DNA of 13,258 bases, from NCBI GenBank assembly GCA_964564635.1, contig CAZMAR010000009.1:1-13258 (forward strand). The letters are read 5' to 3'. The DNA comes from Tepidaquicella sp964564635. Its GTDB lineage: Bacteria; Bacteroidota; Ignavibacteria; Tepidaquicellales; Tepidaquicellaceae. The notes below the pieces were generated by a model, which saw only the letters and a program-made list of their open reading frames with translations, searched no databases and was not told where the DNA came from. Positions 7,389 through 13,258 of the stretch are shown piece by piece. The stretch's first letter is position 1. The number at the start of each line of letters is the position of its first letter. Position numbers and translations under genes: made by a program.

Positions 7389-8705
7389 TTGGAACTTTTT
7401 GAAGAACAAGAAAAATCCCCTAAGTATATACCGCTTGCAGAAAGAATGAGACCAAAGACCCTTGATGAATTTGCGGGACAGGAACACCTGGTAGGAAAAG
7501 ATAAACCCATAAGATTAATGATTGAGAAAAATGAACCCGTTTCAATGATTCTATGGGGACCTCCAGGAGTAGGAAAAACTACTCTTGCAATAATAATTGC
7601 AGAACAAACAAAAACAAATTTCATACAACTTTCATCGGTCTCGGCAGGTGTAAAAGATGTAAGAGATGCAATAGAAAGAGCAAAGTATTTAAGAGATAAA
7701 CAGGGGAAAAAGACAATATTATTCATTGATGAAATACACAGGTTCAATAAAGCACAACAGGACTCTTTATTGCACAGTGTAGAAAAAGGGATAGTAATAT
7801 TAATCGGCGCAACAACAGAGAATCCATCTTTCGAGGTAATTTCTCCCCTACTATCAAGATGTCGTTTGTATATCCTTGAAGAACTAAAATATAAAGATTT
7901 TAAAAAAATTATAAAAAACACTTTTGAAAAGGATAGTCTTTTCAAAGGTAAAAAAGTTTTATTAGAAGATGAAAAATTTTTGATAAGAATGTGCGGTGGA
8001 GATGCAAGAAAACTTCTTAATGCACTTGAGTTTGCAATAAAAATAACAAAACCAAAACAAAAGAATACTTATATAATAACAAATGATATTATAAAAGAGG
8101 TTTTTCAGACAAGGTATATTAAATATGATAAAAACTTAGAAGAGCATTATAATATAATTTCTGCATTTATAAAAAGTATAAGGGGAAGTGATCCCGATGC
8201 AGCAGTCTACTGGCTTGGAAGAATGCTGAAAGGAGGAGAAGATCCAAAATTTATCGCTCGCAGAATGATTATACTCGCATCAGAGGATATAGGTAATGCA
8301 GATCCATACGCAATAACACTGGCAGTAAGTACATTTACAGCGGTTGATTATATTGGAATGCCAGAAGCAAGGATTGTTCTATCTCAATGTGCAACATATT
8401 TAGCAAGTTGTCCTAAAAGTAACGCATCATATTTAGCGATTGAAAATGCAATGCACGATGTAGAGTCACATCCAGATTATGAAGTTCCATTACATCTGAG
8501 AAATGCTCCAACAAAACTAATGGAAGAACTCGGGTATGGAAATGATTACAAATATGCACACAACTTTGAAGGTCATTACGTAGATCAACAATATCTACCT
8601 GATGAATTGAAAGATAAGGTTTATTATTTCCCAACAAACATAGGAAGAGAGGAAAAGATTAAACAGAGGTTGAAAGCTCTCAATCCAAAAAAGAAAAGGG
8701 ATTAA
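7389..8705 (+). CDS. rarA: Replication-associated recombination protein A (RarA/MgsA-like AAA+ ATPase)
   Basis: The protein has 438 residues, the usual length for RarA. It carries the conserved opening PLAERMRPKTLDEFAGQEHLVG (15-36), Walker A GPPGVGKT (57-64), Walker B LFIDEIHRF (111-119), sensor 1 GATTENPSF (140-148), an arginine-finger region LLSRCR (155-159) and sensor 2 GGDARKLLN (203-211). The C-terminal half matches the family's tetramerisation part (GSDPDAAVYWLGRMLKGGEDP, then ARRMIILASEDIGNADP). RarA acts at stalled or collapsed replication forks and interacts with SSB and the clamp-loader pathway in E. coli. The start is TTG at 7389-7391: the only in-frame codons between the upstream TAA and this TTG are AAA AAG, and the first ATG (codon 20) would cut the conserved N-terminus. 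The gene ends in a 4-nt overlap with the convergent radical SAM gene. Confidence 0.95.
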   Translation: MELFEEQEKSPKYIPLAERMRPKTLDEFAGQEHLVGKDKPIRLMIEKNEPVSMILWGPPGVGKTTLAIIIAEQTKTNFIQLSSVSAGVKDVRDAIERAKYLRDKQGKKTILFIDEIHRFNKAQQDSLLHSVEKGIVILIGATTENPSFEVISPLLSRCRLYILEELKYKDFKKIIKNTFEKDSLFKGKKVLLEDEKFLIRMCGGDARKLLNALEFAIKITKPKQKNTYIITNDIIKEVFQTRYIKYDKNLEEHYNIISAFIKSIRGSDPDAAVYWLGRMLKGGEDPKFIARRMIILASEDIGNADPYAITLAVSTFTAVDYIGMPEARIVLSQCATYLASCPKSNASYLAIENAMHDVESHPDYEVPLHLRNAPTKLMEELGYGNDYKYAHNFEGHYVDQQYLPDELKDKVYYFPTNIGREEKIKQRLKALNPKKKRD

Positions 8706-9559
8706 TAAAAAATATAAGAGGGTCTCTTAAATCCGAGAGATTTTGCATAATCAATACATTTATAGTATTCATCAGAACGAATTCGTCGATTAATCTCAGG
8801 AATTGTGTATGACTTGAAAGACGGATGATACTGCTCCATTAGATTTAAATATGTATTTGTACCAAAATTATCTGCAATGAATTTTATTATTTCAAATGAA
8901 TCAGAAAAATTTTCAGGCATAATTAAGTGTCGTATTAATAATCCTCTTTTTGCTAAACCCTTATCAATTAACAAATCCCCTACCTGTCTATGCATTTCTT
9001 TAATAGCAGAAGATGCGAATTGAAAATAATTATCTGCTGTCGTAAGTCTACCGGCAATCGAGCATCTTAAAAATTTTAAATCAGGCATATAGATATCAAC
9101 CAATCCTTCCAGTTTTTGTAATGTTTCAACTCTTTCATAAGCATTAGAATTCCACACTATTGGAATGGAAAGCCCTCTGGACTTAGCGAGATGAATCGCC
9201 TCTATTATCTGAAAAGTAAAATGAGTAGGAGTTACAAAATTTATATTGTGACATTTTTTATCTTCAAGCTCAATCATAATATCAGAAAGATTTTCAATGG
9301 AGATTTCATAACCTTGATTCAAATGACTTATCTCATAATTCTGACAAAAAATGCATAATAAATTACACCCAGAGAAAAAAATTGTGCCGGAACCATATCT
9401 ACCGACAAGTTCAGGTTCTTCACCGAAATGAGCAAAATAAGAATATATTTTAATTTTACAAGATGAATTACATTTTCCTAATTCACCTTCTATTCTGTTG
9501 ACATTACATTTGTGTGGACAGATATTACAATTTTTTAAAATTTCTTTGTAAGAAACCAT
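8702..9559 (-). CDS. Radical SAM protein, PflX-like (COG1313, pyruvate-formate-lyase-activase-related)
   Basis: The protein has 285 residues from the ATG at 9557-9559. The radical SAM cluster motif is GCNLLCIFCQN (C65, C69, C72; CxxxCxxC). An N-terminal Cys group, CNICPHKCNVNR...GELGKC (C11, C14, C18, C30), matches the opening of the COG1313 family. After the cluster come NFVTPTHF, WNSNAYE and VDIYMPDLKF, as in PFL-activase relatives. The substrate is unknown; many members are labelled putative activating enzymes without proof, and no glycyl-radical enzyme is visible here. The frame is open up to a start at 9625, but that adds 22 non-family residues inside the deacetylase gene; the chosen start lies just 4 nt after the deacetylase TGA, which fits translational coupling. 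The 3' end shares TTAA with rarA. Confidence 0.85.
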   Translation of the reverse strand: MVSYKEILKNCNICPHKCNVNRIEGELGKCNSSCKIKIYSYFAHFGEEPELVGRYGSGTIFFSGCNLLCIFCQNYEISHLNQGYEISIENLSDIMIELEDKKCHNINFVTPTHFTFQIIEAIHLAKSRGLSIPIVWNSNAYERVETLQKLEGLVDIYMPDLKFLRCSIAGRLTTADNYFQFASSAIKEMHRQVGDLLIDKGLAKRGLLIRHLIMPENFSDSFEIIKFIADNFGTNTYLNLMEQYHPSFKSYTIPEINRRIRSDEYYKCIDYAKSLGFKRPSYIFY

Positions 9560-9563
9560 TAAT

Positions 9564-10502
9564 TCATTTATCAACAATTTTTTTAATGTATTCAGGGATT
9601 TCAGGTTCGCCTGAAAAATATTCATCTTTTATACCCAAAGTCCAAGCCCATCTGCGAAGCCAGGAAACACCAAGGTTTTGATAAAATTCATCTTTTGTTT
9701 TATAACATTCATCTGTTAATGCTTCATCAATTGAAATAAATTTATAACCATTTCTAATTAACATACTAAGTAAATCCCTTATATAATAAGCATTAATCAT
9801 ATTAGCGTGCAAAATTAATATTTGTTTTATGTTATAACCGAATAAAGCACTTGATTGACTTTCACAATATTTTACTGCTTTTTCAATATATTCTATATAA
9901 TCTTTTCCAATTTTCGACATTAAGGTATTATTATTTTGTAACAATGCTTTCTCAAAAGCAAGAGAGAAATAATAATCATAATTATCAATAGTTACAGGTG
10001 CTTCAACATATCCCCTGCTACTTAGAAAAGCACTTATAGAATCTGCTTTTTCTTTAGTTTCACCTTTTAATAGATAGGGGTGGCGAAAATATTTCAACTT
10101 TTGTCCCCTTGCATCCATAATATCCTTTAAAACAGTTTCCCCATCAATTACATCCTTACAATATTCCTTTACAGATATTGTATAAATATTTTTATGAGAA
10201 TAAGTATGATTAGCAAGCATCATTCCTGAATCTAACCATCTTTCAAGCAGAACAACTTTACTGTAGTTTATTTTATTAAGTTCAAACAATTGCCCTGAAT
10301 TAACAGAGCCAAGAGCTACGACATTGAATTCTTTAAAAACTGATAACAGACTATCAGTAATCATACTACCATACTCAATATTATAATGATACCTTGCTAT
10401 GTAGGGTAAATCATCTAATGTTATGCAAATTTCTTTTTCCACAAACCATCCTGGGAAAATAGTTCTGAGAAACAAAAAGAAAATTATTAAAACTTTATAC
10501 AT
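9564..10502 (-). CDS. Polysaccharide deacetylase family protein (NodB-like)
   Basis: The protein has 312 residues with a hydrophobic N-terminus (residues 2-20) that is a signal peptide or anchor. NodB-type carbohydrate esterase 4 motifs appear in order: motif 1 ITLDDLP (D30 base, D31 metal), motif 2 ANHTYSH (H99 and H103, metal), motif 3 YFRHPY (R140, P142), a TIDNYDY stretch near 171-177 that may serve as motif 4, and motif 5 ILILHAN (L231, H232). These enzymes remove acetyl groups from peptidoglycan or other surface polysaccharides using a divalent metal; the actual substrate is unknown. The ATG at 10500-10502 follows A/T-rich sequence without a Shine-Dalgarno. It is the first gene of the two-gene minus-strand unit with the radical SAM gene. 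No functional link between the two is obvious. Confidence 0.88.
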   Translation of the reverse strand: MYKVLIIFFLFLRTIFPGWFVEKEICITLDDLPYIARYHYNIEYGSMITDSLLSVFKEFNVVALGSVNSGQLFELNKINYSKVVLLERWLDSGMMLANHTYSHKNIYTISVKEYCKDVIDGETVLKDIMDARGQKLKYFRHPYLLKGETKEKADSISAFLSSRGYVEAPVTIDNYDYYFSLAFEKALLQNNNTLMSKIGKDYIEYIEKAVKYCESQSSALFGYNIKQILILHANMINAYYIRDLLSMLIRNGYKFISIDEALTDECYKTKDEFYQNLGVSWLRRWAWTLGIKDEYFSGEPEIPEYIKKIVDK

Positions 10503-11162
10503 TAGAAATTAATTTTATTCACTTTCAATAGTTTCACAATTGCAAAATAATAAATTAAAAATTCTTTTTGAATAACTTTGAAGTTTATCATATTTCTGTT
10601 TTTATTTTATTACATTTTTAAATAAATTTTCCAATTTGGAGTATTTTAGAATTATTAATAAATATTAATCATTGTCATTAATAATTTGCAAGTAGATATT
10701 GATTCTTATTAAGTGAAAACCAAACAATTTCTTCTAATATTAAATGCTTATCAAAAGATAATTAATAACTATCTATCGAATTAATAGCACGAGTGTATGA
10801 ATAATTTAATTTCAAAAAGTATTTTAAGAGATATAACAAAAGAGGATATAGACTTTGATATAATTGAATAATAATCTCAACTTTTTTGTAGAGAGTGGAA
10901 ATTATTTTCCCAAACAACTTTGGTATGCAATACGGTTCTGCTAAATGAATTAAATATATCTTGTTTCCAGTGTTGAATAAAGTTTGAATATAAAGAAAAT
11001 ATTTAATTTCCTCTGAATCGGAAAAAGTTTTTTTTAATTGAATGAATTCTTCGACTATTGGAATATAAAGACAATATATTATCAAAAGTAAAAAACTATT
11101 TTATGATGGATATTCAAAATTTTTTTATTATATTTTACTAATTAAATATCTTAAATGAAAAT
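10503..11162. other. 660-nt AT-rich region with no convincing gene
   Basis: This stretch separates the divergent deacetylase and tspO genes and must hold both promoters. One minus-strand frame stays open from 11100 to 10762. Its only start is TTG at 11083-11085, it contains no ATG, it has no Shine-Dalgarno, and its Leu/Ile/Tyr/Lys-rich translation resembles no family I know. On the plus strand a 24-codon ORF starts at 10797, and a protein-like but stop-broken stretch (ESGNYFPKQLWYAIRFC) lies near 10890-10943. A decayed gene is possible on either strand. I find no tRNA-like fold, insertion sequence or strong terminator. Confidence 0.5.
10650..10686. repeat. 10-nt inverted repeat with 17-nt spacer
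   Basis: AATTATTAAT (10650-10659) and ATTAATAATT (10677-10686) are perfect reverse complements, 17 nt apart, between the divergent deacetylase and tspO genes. The spacing could suit a dimeric regulator, but AT-only arms are expected by chance in this composition. Confidence 0.2.
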
Positions 11163-11633
11163 ATGGATAAAGTATTAAAATTAATTATTTGTATTGTTAT
11201 TTGTGAAGGAGTTGGAATTATAGCAGGTTTAGCAACAAAGGAATCAATTAGTATCTGGTATCAGACATTGAATAAACCTTCTTTCAATCCTCCAAATTTT
11301 ATTTTCGCACCAGTATGGACTGTTCTTTATTTACTAATGGGTATATCGCTTTTCTTAATATGGAAAGATGGTTTAAATGATTTATTAACTAAATTCGCAT
11401 TTTTCTTTTTCTTGTTTCATCTATTAGTAAATGGATTATGGTCGTTTGTTTTTTTTAAATTTCAATCTTTACTTGGAGCTTTTATTATTATTATTTTTCT
11501 TTTGATTTTGATTTTGCTCACGATAATACTTTTTTATAAAATAAATAAAGTAGTTTCATTTCTCCTTATACCATATTTTATATGGGTTTCTTATGCTACG
11601 ATTCTTAATTTTAGTATTTGGAGACTAAACTAA
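11163..11633 (+). CDS. tspO: TspO/MBR family membrane protein
   Basis: This 156-residue protein has five membrane segments (about 6-24, 47-67, 76-99, 103-125 and 131-152), the normal TspO topology and length. Family signatures are LNKPSFNPPNFIFAPVWT (36-53) followed by LYLLMGISLFLIW, NGLWSFVFF (90-98), and the C-terminal IPYFIWVSYATILNFSIWRLN (136-156), which holds the family's WVSYA motif. TspO proteins bind porphyrins and related tetrapyrroles and, in some bacteria, act in tetrapyrrole-linked or stress responses; the role here is unknown. An ATG 8 nt upstream (11155) opens a frame that stops after seven codons, so the 11163 start stands. The gene appears monocistronic: the Asp-box gene starts 113 nt later, with no clear terminator between. 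Confidence 0.94.
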   Translation: MDKVLKLIICIVICEGVGIIAGLATKESISIWYQTLNKPSFNPPNFIFAPVWTVLYLLMGISLFLIWKDGLNDLLTKFAFFFFLFHLLVNGLWSFVFFKFQSLLGAFIIIIFLLILILLTIILFYKINKVVSFLLIPYFIWVSYATILNFSIWRLN

Positions 11634-11746
11634 ATTAATTCTATAAAACATTTTTTCAACTCTTTTGATTATTTTTATTGAAATTTTTATACTATATTTT
11701 AATGTTAAATATAGAAAGTTCTTTTTATAAACTAAAATAAAATATT

Positions 11747-13258
11747 ATGAAAAAAATTCTTTCTTTATTCGGTTTGTTAGTAGTAGGTTTTCTGGTATTC
11801 ACAGGGCAATCATACATCCCTGATGATGCTACCTATGTTAGAATAGATATGAAAGAGATTTCACCATATTTGCCGTTAGATTTAAACAGACCTGTAAATA
11901 ACACTCCGGTTATTCTTTATTCACCCTTTGGAATAACTTCGGTTGGTCCTAATTTCAGACCCTATCCTCACACAGCAACACAGTCTGAGGTTGTTGGCTA
12001 TTGCAATCCAAATGTACAAAATAAAGTTATAGCCGGATGGAATTCTTACGGACCATCATTTTATGGTACAGGTTTTGGACTATCTACAAATAGTGGTGTG
12101 AACTGGACAGGAAATTATACATTACCAGGTTTAGCAGTTAATAGCGGAGATCCCTCAGTTGCAGTTTCAAGTGATGGGAAAATTTATATGAACGCTATAG
12201 GCGGAACTCAAAGCACTCAGGTTGTAACCTGGAGTACTGACAATGGTGTTACCTGGGCTCCTTATGTAATAGCAGCATCAATATCTTCAAGTGTCGCTGA
12301 TAAAAATCATATGACAATTGATGATAAAGCGACCAGCCCATATTACAATTATATGTATATTTCTTTCACAGACTTTTCTCAATCAGCTCAGCCATTAATG
12401 TTTGTGCGTTCCACAAATGCAGGCGCTAACTGGGGAAATGCACAATATCTATCTTCAACACTTGGATTCCGTTTCCAGGGAGTTAATATTCACACCGGTC
12501 CCAATGGTGAAGTATATATGGTTTGGGCAACAAGAGATGCCGCTTCTCCATATACAGAGAGATATGTTGGTTTTGCAAAGTCAACCAATGGTGGAGCAAA
12601 TTTCCAATACACAAAAGAAAATGCAATTGCTATTACGGGTATTAGAGGCTATTTAAAAACAACAAGTATTAGAGTAAACAGTTTCCCATGGATGGCGGTT
12701 GATAAAACAGGAGGAGCATATAATGGTAATATATATGTCACCTGGACACAAAAGAATCAAGCTCCAGCAGGCACAGATCCTGATATATGTTTTGCAAAAT
12801 CAACGAATGGGGGATTAAACTGGAGCACCCCTATAAGAATAAATGATGACCCGTTGAATAATGGAAGGGATCAATGGTTTAGCAATATATGTGTGGATCA
12901 GTATGGTGGAATAAATATTATTTTTTATGACAGTAGAAACCCATCAACAAACGACTCTGCTGAGGTTTATGTTGCTCGATCTGTAGATGGAGGAAATTCG
13001 TGGACAAATATTCTTGTTAGTGACCATAGATTTAAACCTAAACCTATTTCAGGGTTAGCAGGTGGTTATCAGGGAGATTACATAGGCATCTGCGCTTCAG
13101 GTAATACTGTATATCCATTATGGTGTGATGATTACTCTGGTGTTTATCAGGTATGGACTGCACCTATATCACTTGGTCCATCAATTACTCACACACCACT
13201 TGGAAATACAGAGCAGATATCAGGAACACGAGCTGTAAATGCAACAATAATCCCAGCA
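11747..13258 (+). CDS. Secreted Asp-box (BNR/sialidase-like) repeat protein, C-terminus missing at window edge
   Basis: The frame is open for 504 codons from the ATG at 11747 to the window edge. Residues 1-20 are a signal peptide (MKKILSLFGLLVVGFLVFTGQ). Six Asp-box motifs lie near 113-120, 163-170, 222-229, 279-286, 352-359 and 412-419 (for example STDNGVTW, SVDGGNSW), which suggests a six-bladed beta-propeller. It is homologous to the protein at the left edge from about residue 110 onward: both share DKNH, QGVN, YVGFAKSTNGG, APAGTDPDI, TNDSAEVYV and SDHRFKPKPISGLA. The first 100 residues are poorly related. Enzymatic activity cannot be claimed. A T9SS sorting domain beyond the edge is expected from relatives but unseen. 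The start follows A/T-rich sequence without a Shine-Dalgarno, like most genes here. Confidence 0.88.
   Translation, partial: MKKILSLFGLLVVGFLVFTGQSYIPDDATYVRIDMKEISPYLPLDLNRPVNNTPVILYSPFGITSVGPNFRPYPHTATQSEVVGYCNPNVQNKVIAGWNSYGPSFYGTGFGLSTNSGVNWTGNYTLPGLAVNSGDPSVAVSSDGKIYMNAIGGTQSTQVVTWSTDNGVTWAPYVIAASISSSVADKNHMTIDDKATSPYYNYMYISFTDFSQSAQPLMFVRSTNAGANWGNAQYLSSTLGFRFQGVNIHTGPNGEVYMVWATRDAASPYTERYVGFAKSTNGGANFQYTKENAIAITGIRGYLKTTSIRVNSFPWMAVDKTGGAYNGNIYVTWTQKNQAPAGTDPDICFAKSTNGGLNWSTPIRINDDPLNNGRDQWFSNICVDQYGGINIIFYDSRNPSTNDSAEVYVARSVDGGNSWTNILVSDHRFKPKPISGLAGGYQGDYIGICASGNTVYPLWCDDYSGVYQVWTAPISLGPSITHTPLGNTEQISGTRAVNATIIPA
13184..13258 (+). repeat. Right arm of a near-identical inverted repeat (paralog tail)
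   Basis: This arm matches the reverse complement of 1-75 with 4 mismatches, including the terminal base (A here, G in the other copy). Positions 13184-13227 are identical to the left copy over 44 nt. Another 35-nt perfect match lies upstream in the same genes, starting at the SDHRFKPKPIS codons (near 13019-13053 here). Confidence 0.9.

Noticed and set aside
7178..7945. Minus-strand 255-codon ORF
   Set aside because: It lies opposite the end of the aminotransferase and the conserved ATPase domain of rarA, both with clear family motifs. Its translation is Ser/Phe-rich, as expected of a shadow frame.
8702..9625. The longer start at 9625 for the radical SAM gene
   Set aside because: It adds 22 residues encoded inside the deacetylase gene that do not resemble the family N-terminus, whereas the ATG at 9559 directly precedes the conserved Cys group.
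12402..12656. Plus-strand 84-codon ORF inside the right Asp-box gene
   Set aside because: It overlaps a 504-codon frame with six Asp-boxes and has no start signal or family match.

Overview
The window looks like a piece of an Ignavibacteria-type chromosome (Bacteroidota/Chlorobiota branch). The DNA is very AT-rich, and most genes lack a strong Shine-Dalgarno. The encoded proteins include a type IX secretion (T9SS) type A C-terminal sorting domain with the NYPNPFNP signature, tandem Fn3-like modules followed by a dockerin-like tail, and Asp-box surface proteins. This assignment rests on family style; I have no marker gene to fix it.

Layout. Positions 1-5796 are all on the minus strand and all encode exported or envelope proteins: an Asp-box (BNR-like) protein running off the left edge, an outer-membrane beta-barrel protein, a PEGA-domain lipoprotein, a clear hairpin terminator, a T9SS-CTD protein, and a protein of five Fn3-like repeats with a dockerin-like end. 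The last two probably form one transcription unit (Fn3/dockerin gene first, 34-nt gap, stopping at the terminator). Positions 6045-6243 hold a tRNA-Arg(TCT)/tRNA-Gly(CCC) pair with a plausible promoter. Positions 6294-8705 (plus) encode a class V aminotransferase and RarA, separated by 6 nt. Positions 8702-10502 (minus) encode a PflX-like (COG1313) radical SAM protein and a polysaccharide deacetylase, separated by 4 nt and converging on rarA with overlapping stop codons. A 660-nt region with no convincing gene follows, then tspO (plus), then a second Asp-box protein running off the right edge.

The most striking feature is the pair of window ends. The genes cut at position 1 (minus) and at position 13258 (plus) are paralogs. 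They stop at exactly the same codon, the last 75 aligned bases differ at only 4 positions, and the terminal base itself is a mismatch. The window is therefore bounded by an inverted pair of near-identical gene segments. The simplest reading is a complete contig ended by an unresolved repeat. Biologically it implies two divergently oriented surface-protein genes about 10 kb apart that could recombine or undergo gene conversion.

The best candidate for a functional partnership is the dockerin-like protein, which lacks a sorting domain, next to a protein that has a T9SS sorting domain and an unassigned beta-rich N-terminal domain. A cohesin/dockerin-style surface complex is possible but unproven. 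I see no CRISPR array, transposase, phage gene or recognisable defence system.
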